64,000 bases of DNA, taken from assembly GCF_014196525.1 (NCBI RefSeq), contig NZ_JACIDX010000011.1, positions 124,001 through 188,000 of the forward strand. Direction: 5' to 3'. The DNA comes from Novosphingobium sediminicola (GTDB taxonomy: Bacteria > Pseudomonadota > Alphaproteobacteria > Sphingomonadales > Sphingomonadaceae). Every line of letters starts with the position of its first letter. The stretch's first letter is position 1. Below are positions 51,236 to 60,068 of the stretch, in pieces. The notes beneath the pieces are model-generated. The model was given only the letters and a program-made list of their open reading frames with translations, was not told the DNA's origin and made no database searches. The translations under genes and the position numbers were made by a program.

Positions 51236-53293
51236 ATGCGTCGTTTTGCCGCTCTTGCGCCGCTCGCCCTGCTGGCCGCCACGCCGCCCGCGCCCGATGT
51301 GAACTGGGCCGGTTATGGCGGGCCGGATGAAAACCACTACAGCCCGCTGGCCCAGATCAACGCGGGCAATGTCAAACAGCTTGGCCTGGCATGGTACAAG
51401 GACATCAATGACGGGGGCAGCGCGCTGTCGGCCCCCATCGCCGTCGACGGCGTGGTCTATTACGCCTCGGGCCTCAGCCATATCCGCGCGGTGGATGCCG
51501 CAACGGGACGCGAGATCTGGCATTACGATGCGCAGACGTGGAAAGTGGCCGGACACAAGATGCGCGGCGCATGGGGCATTCGCGGGATCGCCTATGATAA
51601 GGGCCAGATCTTTTTCGGCACGATGGATGGCCGCCTGATCGCGCTGAACGCCAAGACCGGGCGTCCGGCATGGCAGAGCATGACCATCCAGCCCGATGAC
51701 GAACGCTATATCTCCGGCCCGCCATGGGTGTTCCGGGGCAAGGTGATCATCGGCCATGGCGGGGCCGATTTCGCCCCCATCCGCGGCTATGTGACGGCCT
51801 ATGACCAGAAGACCGGCAAGCAGCTCTGGCGTTTCTACACCGTGCCCGGCGACCCAGCGAAGGGCTTTGAAAACAAAGCCATGGCAATGGCGGCCAAGAC
51901 CTGGAACGGCGAATGGTGGCGCTATGGCGGCGGCGGCACGGTGTGGAACGCGATGGCCTATGATCCGCGTTACAACCGGATCTATATCGGCATCGGCAAT
52001 GGTTCCCCATGGAACCGCAAGATCCGCTCGCCCGGCGGCGGGGACAATCTGTTCCTCTGCTCCATCGTCGCGCTGGATGCCGATACGGGCGAATATGTCT
52101 GGCATTACCAAACCAATCCGGGCGAGACGTGGGATTTCAATTCCGCGATGGACATTGAACTGACCGACATGGTGGTGAACGGGCAGAAGCGCCCGGTTTT
52201 GATGCACGCCCCCAAGAACGGCTTCGTCTATGTGATCGACCGGGAAAGCGGCAAGCTGATCTCGGCCAAGAACATCGTGCCGGTCAATTGGGCCAAGGGC
52301 ATTGATGTGGCGACTGGCCGCCCCATTGAAAACCCCGAGGCGCGCTATCCCGATGGCAAGCCTGCGGTGGTCTATCCCTCCCCCTTTGGCGCGCATAATA
52401 TCGAGGCGATGAGCTATAACCCGGCCACCGGGCTGCTCTATATCCCGACGATGGATCAAGGGCGGGTTTACGTCGATCCTGAAAGCGGGCTGGCAGGCTG
52501 GCGGCATCTTGATGGCCAGCGCCTGTCCACCGGCACCGGCGCGCCGCCGCCCGGCGTGGCGCCCGATCGCGCCGCCACCAGCTTCCTGCTGGCATGGAAC
52601 CCGGCCACGCAGAGCGAGGCGTGGCGCGTCCCCATGCCCGGCCTGCGCGGCGGCGGCGGCACGGCCAGCACGGCAGGCGGATTGCTGTTTGCAGGCAATG
52701 CGGGCGGCACGTTCGACGCCTATGCCGCCGCGACCGGCCGCAAATTGTGGTCCTTCAACGCGCAAACGGCGGTGATGGCCCAACCGATCACCTATCGCGC
52801 CCATGGCCGCCAATATGTCAGCGTGATCGCAGGCGCGCGTTTTTCCAGCGCGGTGGGCCTGCCGCGCGAATGGAATTACCGGACGCAGCAATGGCGGCTG
52901 CTGACCTTTGCCCTTGGCGGCAAGGCGCGCCTGCCCCGCGCGGCGCAGGTAGAAACGCCGGTGCTCGACGATCCCGGTTTTGCGCCCGTGGCGTCGCGCG
53001 TTGCGGCGGGCAATGCCGCTTTTGCCCAGCGCTGCTCGATCTGTCACGGCGCAGCCACGGTCTCGGGCGGCACGGCCCCCGATCTGGCCCAATCACCGAT
53101 TGCCATGGACGCGGCATCCTTCCGCGCGGTGCTGCATGAAGGGCTGCTGCGCGAACGGGGCATGCCGCAATTTGAAGAATTGAGCGATGGCGAGATCGAG
53201 GATCTGCGCCACTACATCCGTCAACGCGCCCGCGAGCGGCTTTCCGCCAAGCCGGGCCAGCAAGTGAACAGAGGTTTGCATGAAGGTCAATGA
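51236..53293 (+). CDS. Quinohemoprotein (PQQ + cytochrome c) alcohol dehydrogenase
   Basis: 685 residues. Short signal peptide, then an eight-bladed PQQ propeller with repeated 'A-x-D-A-x-T-G-x-x-x-W' sheets (for example A-V-D-A-A-T-G-R-E-I-W and A-L-N-A-K-T-G-R-P-A-W). A C-terminal cytochrome c domain carries C600-S-I-C603-H604. It oxidises an alcohol in the periplasm and passes electrons to the respiratory chain. The vicinal Cys-Cys disulfide found in most quinoprotein alcohol dehydrogenases is not seen; the corresponding segment reads M-R-G-A-W-G. Stop overlaps the next gene by 14 nt. Confidence 0.9.
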   Translation: MRRFAALAPLALLAATPPAPDVNWAGYGGPDENHYSPLAQINAGNVKQLGLAWYKDINDGGSALSAPIAVDGVVYYASGLSHIRAVDAATGREIWHYDAQTWKVAGHKMRGAWGIRGIAYDKGQIFFGTMDGRLIALNAKTGRPAWQSMTIQPDDERYISGPPWVFRGKVIIGHGGADFAPIRGYVTAYDQKTGKQLWRFYTVPGDPAKGFENKAMAMAAKTWNGEWWRYGGGGTVWNAMAYDPRYNRIYIGIGNGSPWNRKIRSPGGGDNLFLCSIVALDADTGEYVWHYQTNPGETWDFNSAMDIELTDMVVNGQKRPVLMHAPKNGFVYVIDRESGKLISAKNIVPVNWAKGIDVATGRPIENPEARYPDGKPAVVYPSPFGAHNIEAMSYNPATGLLYIPTMDQGRVYVDPESGLAGWRHLDGQRLSTGTGAPPPGVAPDRAATSFLLAWNPATQSEAWRVPMPGLRGGGGTASTAGGLLFAGNAGGTFDAYAAATGRKLWSFNAQTAVMAQPITYRAHGRQYVSVIAGARFSSAVGLPREWNYRTQQWRLLTFALGGKARLPRAAQVETPVLDDPGFAPVASRVAAGNAAFAQRCSICHGAATVSGGTAPDLAQSPIAMDAASFRAVLHEGLLRERGMPQFEELSDGEIEDLRHYIRQRARERLSAKPGQQVNRGLHEGQ

Positions 53294-55352
53294 TGTCACG
53301 ACTTTGTCGGTCGAAGGGCGGATTGGGGTCATCACGGTCAACTCGCCGCCGGTCAATGCGCTGTCCAATGCGGTGCGCCAGGGCGTGGCCCATGCGTTTG
53401 AGGCCGCGATTGCCGATGATGCCGTGGGCGCGGTGCTGGTGATCTGCGAAGGGCGCACCTTCTTTGCCGGGGCCGACATTTCCGAATTCGGAAAGCCGCA
53501 ATGGGAGCCGTCGCTGCGCGATCTGCAAAAGCTGCTGGAGAACAGCCCGAAACCGGTGATCGCCGCAATCCACGGCACGGCGCTGGGCGGCGGGCTGGAG
53601 CTGGCGCTGGTGGCGCATTACCGGATCGCGGTGCCTTCGGCCAAATGCGGGCTGCCGGAGGTCAAGCTGGGCCTGCTGCCCGGCGCGGGCGGCACACAGC
53701 GGTTACCGCGCGTGGTGGGCGTGGCCAAGGCGCTGGAAATGGTGACGAGCGGCGAACCCGTTTCGGCCAAGGCGGCGCTGGCGATGGGACTGGTTGATGA
53801 ACTGGCGGCGGAAGGCAATCTGCGCGCCGATGCGCTGGCTTTTGCAACCCGCGTACTGGATGAAAATCGCCCCTTGGTGAAGGTGCGCGACAAAACGGAC
53901 AAGCTGGAAGAGGCCCGCGCCAATCCGGCCATCTTTGACGATTTCCGCCGCGCCAATGCCAAGAGATTCCGGGGTTTTCTGGCGCCCGAATATAACATCC
54001 GCTGCATCGAGGCGACCCTTTCGGATCTGCCCTTTGACGAGGCGCTGAAATACGAACGGTCGCTGTTTGACCAGTTAATGGCCGACAGCCAATCCGCCGC
54101 CCAGCGCCACGTCTTCTTTGCCGAGCGCCAGGCCGCCAAGGTCGATGTGCCGGCCGATACGGCGATCCTGCCGGTGTCGCGCGTGGGCGTGATCGGGGCG
54201 GGCACGATGGGCGGCGGCATTGCTATGAATTTCGCCAATGTCGGCATCCCCGTCACTTTGGTCGAAACCACGCAGGAGGCGCTGGACCGGGGCCTTGGCA
54301 TCATCCGCAAGAATTACGAGACCACCGCCGCCAAGGGCAAGATGAAGGCGGAGGACGTGGACACCCGCATGAGCCTGATCCACGGCACGCTGGCGCTGGA
54401 GGATCTGGCGCAGGTCGATCTGGTGATCGAGGCGGTATTTGAACAGTTGGACGTCAAGCAGGACATTTTCCGCCGACTGGATGCGATTGCCAAGCCCGGC
54501 GCGATGCTGGCCACCAACACGTCCTATCTGGATATTGACGACATTGCCGGTGTGACGGGGCGGCCCGAATATGTGCTGGGCCTGCATTTCTTCTCGCCCG
54601 CCAATGTCATGAAATTGCTGGAGGTGGTGCGCACCAAGGACACGCTGCCCGCCGTTTATGCGACAGCGATGAAGCTGGCCAAGACCATCGGCAAGATCGG
54701 CGTGCTGTGCGGCAATGGCTTTGGCTTTGTCGGCAATCGCATTCTGGCCGCGCGCAATGCGCAGGCCGACGCGCTGGCGCTGGAGGGCGCGACGCCTTGG
54801 GCCGTGGACAAGGTGCTGTATGACTTCGGCTTTGCCATGGGCCATTTTCAGATGCGCGATCTGGTGGGCCTCGACGTGGGCTGGAACCGGGCAGCGACCG
54901 CCTCGGCCAATGTGCGCGAGATCCTGAATGAAATGGGCCGTCATGGGCAGAAAACGCGCGGCGGCTATTACGATTATGACGAGAAGCGCAATGCCACGCC
55001 CTCGCCCATCGCCATGGAGGTGATCGAAGGTTTCGCGGCGAAACAGGGCATCACCCGCCGCGAGATTTCCGACGAGGAAATCCACGACCGCATCCTGTTC
55101 GCCATGGTCAATGAAGGCGCCAAGATCCTTGACGAGGGCATCGCCGCGCGGGCCAGCGATGTCGATATCGTGTGGATCACCGGCTATGGCTGGCCCAAAT
55201 ATCGCGGCGGGCCGATGTTCTGGGCCGATCTGCAAGGGCTGCCGGTGGTGCTGGAAAAACTGCGCGCACTGGCCGCCGCGCATGGGGCAGGTTTTGCGCC
55301 CTCGCCTTTGATCGAACGGCTGGTGGCCGCAGGAAAGGGGTTCAACGCATGA
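53280..55352 (+). CDS. FadB-like bifunctional enoyl-CoA hydratase / 3-hydroxyacyl-CoA dehydrogenase
   Basis: 690 residues. N-terminal crotonase domain with hydratase glutamates Glu107 (G-G-G-L-E-L-A) and Glu127 (L-P-E-V-K-L-G). The central Rossmann domain begins G-V-I-G-A-G-T-M-G-G-G-I-A (about residue 303) with H-F-F-S-P-A-N and N-G-F-G-F-V-G-N-R. A C-terminal dehydrogenase domain ends W-P-K-Y-R-G-G-P-M-F-W. It performs hydration and oxidation in one protein. Coupled to both neighbours by overlap (14 nt and 4 nt). Confidence 0.94.
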   Translation: MKVNDVTTLSVEGRIGVITVNSPPVNALSNAVRQGVAHAFEAAIADDAVGAVLVICEGRTFFAGADISEFGKPQWEPSLRDLQKLLENSPKPVIAAIHGTALGGGLELALVAHYRIAVPSAKCGLPEVKLGLLPGAGGTQRLPRVVGVAKALEMVTSGEPVSAKAALAMGLVDELAAEGNLRADALAFATRVLDENRPLVKVRDKTDKLEEARANPAIFDDFRRANAKRFRGFLAPEYNIRCIEATLSDLPFDEALKYERSLFDQLMADSQSAAQRHVFFAERQAAKVDVPADTAILPVSRVGVIGAGTMGGGIAMNFANVGIPVTLVETTQEALDRGLGIIRKNYETTAAKGKMKAEDVDTRMSLIHGTLALEDLAQVDLVIEAVFEQLDVKQDIFRRLDAIAKPGAMLATNTSYLDIDDIAGVTGRPEYVLGLHFFSPANVMKLLEVVRTKDTLPAVYATAMKLAKTIGKIGVLCGNGFGFVGNRILAARNAQADALALEGATPWAVDKVLYDFGFAMGHFQMRDLVGLDVGWNRAATASANVREILNEMGRHGQKTRGGYYDYDEKRNATPSPIAMEVIEGFAAKQGITRREISDEEIHDRILFAMVNEGAKILDEGIAARASDVDIVWITGYGWPKYRGGPMFWADLQGLPVVLEKLRALAAAHGAGFAPSPLIERLVAAGKGFNA

Positions 55353-56500
55353 TGCAATCCGGCAAAATCGCCATCACCGGCGTTGGCGAAACCCCGTTCC
55401 TGCGCAAGGGTGAGGAGCATGTCATGCAAATGATGACCCGCGCCAGCCTGGCCGCGATTGCGGACGCGGGGCTGCGGCCCACCGACATCGACGGCTATAT
55501 CATCAACAAATATGCGGGCCACCCTTCCGAAGAAATCGCCCATGCCATCGGCGCGGGGCAAAAGCTTTTCTCGGCCGTCACCGACAGCGCGGGCGGCACG
55601 GCCACCTCGGGCGATGCCTTGCGCCTCGCCCAACTCGCCATCGAAGCGGGCCTGTGCAAGCATGTGCTGGTGCCTTACGCCATCCGCTCGACCAAGCCGG
55701 GGGGCGTTTACGCTTTCCACGCGCGCGAGCCGCAAAAGGCGGGCCTTGAAATGCCCGCCGGTTTCTTTGGCCAGCCGACCTATTTCGCCAGCATGGCCAA
55801 CCGCTATGCCCACGAATATGGCATGACCGAGGAGGAACAGGCCGCCCTGCCCATGACCTATCGCGCATGGGCGGCGATCACCCCTTCGGCCCAGCGACGC
55901 GACCCGATGGACCTTGCCGCCTATCGCGCCAGCCCGATGATTTCGACGCCGCTGCGCGTGGCCGATTGCTGCCTGACCACCGATGGCGGCGGGGCCTATG
56001 TGGTGTCCTCTGTGGAATATGCCCGCGATCTGCCCCATCCCGTTGTAGCGGTGCAGGGGCTGGGGCTGGGCTATAACAATTATCCCCATGGCGTGCTGTT
56101 CAGCCAGAAGCCCTGCACCTTTGAATTTCCGGGGCGGGAATCGGCGGCCATGGCCTATGCGATGGCCGGGATCAGCCCCGCCGATCTCGACCTGGCGCAG
56201 GTCTATGATGGTTTCACCATCTCCGCTCTGGTCCAGACCGAAATGCTGGGCCTGTGCGATGTGGGCGAGGCGCCGCGCTTCTATGCTGCGGGCCATGCCT
56301 TGCCGGGGGGCAAAATGCCGATCAATACCAGCGGCGGCCATATGTCGGGCGGCTATGTGCCGGGCATGAACCTGTTGATCGAGGCGGTGCGGCAATTGCG
56401 CGGCGGCGAAGGTGCGCGACAGGTGCCCGATGCGCGGCTCTGCGCGATTGCGGGCCTTGGCGGCAACAACCATTCCACCACCATTTTGGCAAGGATGTAA
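55349..56500 (+). CDS. Thiolase-fold lipid-transfer/aldolase-like protein lacking the nucleophilic Cys
   Basis: 383 residues of the SCP-x/Ltp thiolase branch. I-T-G-V-G-E-T-P-F start, D-G-F-T-I and N-T-S-G-G-H-M-S-G-G at the C-terminal active site. The loop that holds the nucleophile in thiolases reads D-S-A-G-G-T-A-T-S-G-D-A, with no cysteine. Ltp2-type retro-aldolases of steroid side-chain degradation share this lack and need a DUF35 partner. The next gene is a DUF35 protein, 3 nt away. An aldol-cleaving role is therefore favoured over thiolysis. ATGA overlap with the FadB-like gene. Confidence 0.85.
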   Translation: MMQSGKIAITGVGETPFLRKGEEHVMQMMTRASLAAIADAGLRPTDIDGYIINKYAGHPSEEIAHAIGAGQKLFSAVTDSAGGTATSGDALRLAQLAIEAGLCKHVLVPYAIRSTKPGGVYAFHAREPQKAGLEMPAGFFGQPTYFASMANRYAHEYGMTEEEQAALPMTYRAWAAITPSAQRRDPMDLAAYRASPMISTPLRVADCCLTTDGGGAYVVSSVEYARDLPHPVVAVQGLGLGYNNYPHGVLFSQKPCTFEFPGRESAAMAYAMAGISPADLDLAQVYDGFTISALVQTEMLGLCDVGEAPRFYAAGHALPGGKMPINTSGGHMSGGYVPGMNLLIEAVRQLRGGEGARQVPDARLCAIAGLGGNNHSTTILARM

Positions 56501-56503
56501 GAC

Positions 56504-56917
56504 ATGGGGCTACCCAACTATCCCGTCCATCTCGAAGATCCCTTGTTTCAGGGCTTTTACGATGGGCTCGACGCGGGCGAATTGCGCGTGACGGTGGATG
56601 CGGAAACCGGCGAATTCCAATGGTATCCGCCCGAGGTGGTACCGGGTCGGCCCGATGCGCGGCTGGAATGGCGCGCCGTCTCGCCGCTGGGCCATGCCTA
56701 TACGTTCACCACCGTTGTGCGCAGCCTGCTGCCGGGCGATCACAAGGATGAGGTGCCTTATACCGTCATCCTGTTCGAGCCGGATGATGCGCCGGGCGTG
56801 CGGATCGCGGGCGTGCTGGTCGATGATAAGGGCGTGACGCCCGCCTGCGGGATGCGGCTGAAATTCCGCCCGGTTTCGGTGGGCGATCACAAGATCGCGG
56901 GTTTCGCTCCGGCCTAG
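56504..56917 (+). CDS. DUF35 OB-fold protein (partner of the thiolase-like protein)
   Basis: 137 residues. N-terminal helix (D-P-L-F-Q-G-F-Y-D-G-L) and a C-terminal OB-fold with P-Y-T-V-I-L-F-E and G-V-R-I-A-G-V. In most DUF35 proteins the segment after the helix is a four-Cys zinc ribbon. Here it is V-D-A-E-T-G-E-F-Q-W-Y-P-P-E and the only cysteine is near the C-terminus, so no zinc site is expected. Role: docking subunit of the Ltp-like enzyme. Overlaps the convergent esterase stop by 4 nt. Confidence 0.85.
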   Translation: MGLPNYPVHLEDPLFQGFYDGLDAGELRVTVDAETGEFQWYPPEVVPGRPDARLEWRAVSPLGHAYTFTTVVRSLLPGDHKDEVPYTVILFEPDDAPGVRIAGVLVDDKGVTPACGMRLKFRPVSVGDHKIAGFAPA

Positions 56918-58380
56918 GGCGCTGTGGTGGAGTCGCTCTCACGCAGCCAGCGGCTCCACCAGTAATCCAGCCTTTCACGCTGAAAATCGGGCTCGACCCG
57001 CGATGTGGTGTTGAAGACCATGGGCGCAGGATGGCCGGGGCGGACGGCGGGCCATGATGGACCGGGATTGCCGGTGGCGATGAAATTGTACCAGTAATCC
57101 TGCATCGCCTGCGACAGCCGGGCTTCCTCTGGATCGAGCGAGGCTTTCAGACCGAAGAGATAGGGCATATCCGCGCAATGCGGAGCGCCGGGGCTGGTGG
57201 CGCGCTCTGCCTGCGGCACAAAGGCGAAGTGATAGGACCACGTAGGCGCGGCGCGCGCGGCCAATCCGGCCATGCCCTGCGAGGCGCTGGTGAAGATGAA
57301 GTCGGTCTGGATCCGGCGCAGCAATTCAGCGTCAGCCAAAGGTCCATTGCGTTCGTACATCGGGCGCAAAACCGCCACATCAATCCCGAAACGATCACGC
57401 AAGACCCCCGCGTCAAAGCCCATCAGGCCGAACACACTGGCCTCATTGCTGGTCGATCCCACGATCAGCGGCACATGGGCCTGACGCCCCGCTGCAAAGA
57501 CGCGCGAAACGCCCATCGGCACCAATCGCCCATCCTCCATCGCGCCATAATCGGGCGGACCGGGATCGGCGGCCAGCACCTGCGCCGGGGAGAGTGCGCG
57601 CAATTGCGCCAACGTTTTGGCCCCCGCCCTTTGCGCAAAAGCCAGCCCCTGCGCCTCGGCCAGAGCCATGGGTCGACTGGCGTTGAAAAAGCCCCCGCCC
57701 GAATGGACCGAGGCGCGCGCGAACAGGCCCCTGGCCGCAGGCGCCGCCATCAGCGCATTGACCGATGACCCGCCCGCCGAGCAACCCAGCACTGTCACCT
57801 TCGCCGGATCGCCGCCAAAGCGCGCGATATTGTCGCGCACCCAGCGCAGCGCCGCGATCTGATCGGAAAGCCAGAAATTGCCCGTGGCGCGGCCGTTTTC
57901 GGCCCTCAGCGCCGAATGGGCAAAGAAGCCCATGCGCCCCACCCGGTAATTGGGCGAAACCAGCACCACCCCGCGCCGCACGATAGGCGAGAGATCATGA
58001 TCGGCAATATAGCGCCCCGAACCAAAGGCAAAGGCCCCGCCATGGACCGACACCAGCACCGGCAGGCCTTTTGCATGGCGATCCGGCGTCACGACATTGA
58101 GCGTCAGGCAATCTTCGCTCTGGGCCAATGCTTCGCCCCGCGCGGGCTGAATACAGGCCGCGCCAAAGGAACGCGCATCGCGAATGCCGCGCCATGGCCG
58201 CACGGGCCGCGCCTCACGCCAGCGCAGAGGCCCCACCGGGGGCGCGGCAAAGGGGATGCCCCGAAACGCCGCGCCCTGTTCGATGGCTTGGCCCCGCACC
58301 GCGCCATGGTCGGTCCGCACCACCGGATCGCCATTGCCCAACATCAGCGGCGCAGCGGCGATCAGGGGCCAGAAACGCAT
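56914..58380 (-). CDS. Type B carboxylesterase, exported
   Basis: 488 residues from ATG 58380. Signal peptide (M-R-F-W-P-L-I-A-A-A-P-L-M-L-G). Family start G-I-P-F-A-A-P-P-V-G-P-L-R, S-E-D-C-L-T-L-N-V and the nucleophile elbow G-C-S-A-G-G with Ser201. Type B esterases hydrolyse carboxylic esters, including those formed by Baeyer-Villiger-type oxidation. It follows the NTF2-like gene by 2 nt and ends the minus-strand operon beginning at 62468. Confidence 0.9.
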   Translation of the reverse strand: MRFWPLIAAAPLMLGNGDPVVRTDHGAVRGQAIEQGAAFRGIPFAAPPVGPLRWREARPVRPWRGIRDARSFGAACIQPARGEALAQSEDCLTLNVVTPDRHAKGLPVLVSVHGGAFAFGSGRYIADHDLSPIVRRGVVLVSPNYRVGRMGFFAHSALRAENGRATGNFWLSDQIAALRWVRDNIARFGGDPAKVTVLGCSAGGSSVNALMAAPAARGLFARASVHSGGGFFNASRPMALAEAQGLAFAQRAGAKTLAQLRALSPAQVLAADPGPPDYGAMEDGRLVPMGVSRVFAAGRQAHVPLIVGSTSNEASVFGLMGFDAGVLRDRFGIDVAVLRPMYERNGPLADAELLRRIQTDFIFTSASQGMAGLAARAAPTWSYHFAFVPQAERATSPGAPHCADMPYLFGLKASLDPEEARLSQAMQDYWYNFIATGNPGPSWPAVRPGHPAPMVFNTTSRVEPDFQRERLDYWWSRWLRESDSTTAP

Positions 58381-58382
58381 GG

Positions 58383-59024
58383 TCAACGCGCCCGGAACTC
58401 GGCCAGCATCTTGTAGTAATCGTCACTGGGCGCCTTCTCGCTATGCTGTCCGGCGGGCCATGAGGATTGCAGCGTTTCGGACGGGAATGCGGGCGAGGTG
58501 TAATCCGACAGACCCCGGCGACGGATGATCTTCCACTCACCATGGCGGCGCTCCAGATCGTCCAGATAGCGGCCCTGAAAGAACACGTCCTCCTCGCCGC
58601 TGCCATCCTTGCGGTCGCGGCGGTGCTGGGCAAAGTAGTAGCATTCGGAGAAGGCGTGATCGCCCTTCACCTCGACGCTGATATTGCTGATATGGTGGCA
58701 GGCATATTTGAGGGCCGAGACGATCTTGAAGGCAAAGCCGACGAAATCGCTCGATTTGCCCTCGAAACGCCCATGCTTATGCGTCGATTCGGGCCAGAAC
58801 AGGCTGCGCAGCAGCGCCTCGTCCGCGCGGTCATTGGCGCGGGCATAGGCGTTGAGCAGCGAGGCGATCGCCTCTTTCGATTCCAGCACGTCGATGCGTT
58901 CGGCAAGGCTCAATTTGGCTGCTGGCTTTGCGCTTGGCGCGGCCATGGCATTACCCGCCGCCGCCATCGCAAAGGGCGTGCCCAGCAAAGTGCCGAGCAT
59001 CCGCCGCCGGTTCTGTTCTTCCAT
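58383..59024 (-). CDS. NTF2/SnoaL-like protein with Tat signal
   Basis: 213 residues. The N-terminus E-Q-N-R-R-R-M-L-G-T-L-L-G plus a hydrophobic stretch ending A-G-N-A-M-A looks like a twin-arginine signal. The mature part is an NTF2-like fold with 'I-A-S-L-L-N-A-Y-A-R-A-N-D-R-A' and F-F-Q-G-R-Y-L-D-D-L-E-R, as in SnoaL-like cyclases/isomerases and dehydratases. Export of such a fold implies that a step acts in the periplasm or carries a cofactor. Function unknown. Confidence 0.82.
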   Translation of the reverse strand: MEEQNRRRMLGTLLGTPFAMAAAGNAMAAPSAKPAAKLSLAERIDVLESKEAIASLLNAYARANDRADEALLRSLFWPESTHKHGRFEGKSSDFVGFAFKIVSALKYACHHISNISVEVKGDHAFSECYYFAQHRRDRKDGSGEEDVFFQGRYLDDLERRHGEWKIIRRRGLSDYTSPAFPSETLQSSWPAGQHSEKAPSDDYYKMLAEFRAR

Positions 59025-59036
59025 CGCCGCCTCCCC

Positions 59037-60041
59037 TTAATCGCACATTTCGAGCAGGCCCGGCACCGCCTTCAACCGGGGCAGCACCGCGCTTTCAAAC
59101 AGGCGCAGGCTGCGCCACGAAACCTCTGGATCAAGCCCACCCAGCAGCGCATGGAACGTCACCGCCGTGCCGCGACCAAGGCCGACCAGATAGTCGAAGC
59201 ATTCATCGGGCGTGACCACCTTGATATTGGGCATGGCCTTCAGCCCCTCGACGGTTTGCGCCGGGCTGTAACGGGTCTGGCCCTCGCCGCGCTCCTTGGC
59301 CCATTCCGCATAGGCGTTGGTGGCATAGGCGACATGGGGCGCAACAATTGGCCAGTCGCGCTCGGGGTCTTCCGTCACATAGAGGAAGCTGGCGGCGGGC
59401 TGGCGATATTCCTCGGGCGCGGGGAAACCGGCCTTGGCACGCTCTTCCTTATACAGCACGAACAGGTCCGGGTGGCCGGGGAAGTACTGATAGCCCGCCT
59501 TGGCCGCACGGATGGCCGATTTGTCGGTCGATCCGCCCATATAGATCTTGGGACCGCCGGGGGTGGCCGGGGTGGGCGTGATACGCACCGTGCGGTCGCG
59601 AAAGGTAAACGGCTCGCCCGTCCATGCCGATTTCAGCGTCGCCATCGCCTCATTTTGCAGCGCAAGACGCTTGGTGATATCCTTGCCGAACATTTCGAAC
59701 TCATGCGGGCGATAGCCCATGCCCGCCGTCAGCCAGACCCGCCCCGGCCCGATATTGTCCAGCACCGCCAGATCCTCGGCCAGACGCAGCGGATCGTGCA
59801 TCGTCACCACCAACGCCGAAAGATGGGTGGCGATATTCTTGGTCGCCCCCAGGATCGAGGCCGCCTGCACCATGGACGAGGGGCAATAGCCGCCCTCGGC
59901 CCCGTGATGTTCGGCCAGGAACACCTGCGTGAAACCAAGCCCATCGGCCCAGACCGATTGCTCGATGGCGGCGCGATAGAGGGCGGGATGCGAAGCGCCG
60001 AATTCCGGGCGGTTCATGTCATAGCGTAGGTTGAGCTGCAC
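59037..60041 (-). CDS. Luciferase-like monooxygenase family (LLM) oxidoreductase, F420- or FMN-dependent
   Basis: 334 residues, TIM-barrel LLM fold. F-L-A-E-H-H-G-A, the R-V-W-L-T-A-G-M-G-Y-R-P-H-E-F-E-M-F-G segment and I-Y-M-G-G-S near the C-terminus. Family members use either FMNH2 (two-component monooxygenases, type II Baeyer-Villiger enzymes) or F420. F420 synthesis genes are 15 kb away, and a flavin reductase is encoded two genes upstream, so both options are live. GTG start at 60041 with GGAGA upstream. Neighbours: fused CoA-transferase upstream and NTF2-like protein downstream. Confidence 0.87.
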   Translation of the reverse strand: MQLNLRYDMNRPEFGASHPALYRAAIEQSVWADGLGFTQVFLAEHHGAEGGYCPSSMVQAASILGATKNIATHLSALVVTMHDPLRLAEDLAVLDNIGPGRVWLTAGMGYRPHEFEMFGKDITKRLALQNEAMATLKSAWTGEPFTFRDRTVRITPTPATPGGPKIYMGGSTDKSAIRAAKAGYQYFPGHPDLFVLYKEERAKAGFPAPEEYRQPAASFLYVTEDPERDWPIVAPHVAYATNAYAEWAKERGEGQTRYSPAQTVEGLKAMPNIKVVTPDECFDYLVGLGRGTAVTFHALLGGLDPEVSWRSLRLFESAVLPRLKAVPGLLEMCD

Positions 60042-60068
60042 GGCTCTTCTCTCCTGTTTATCTTGTTT

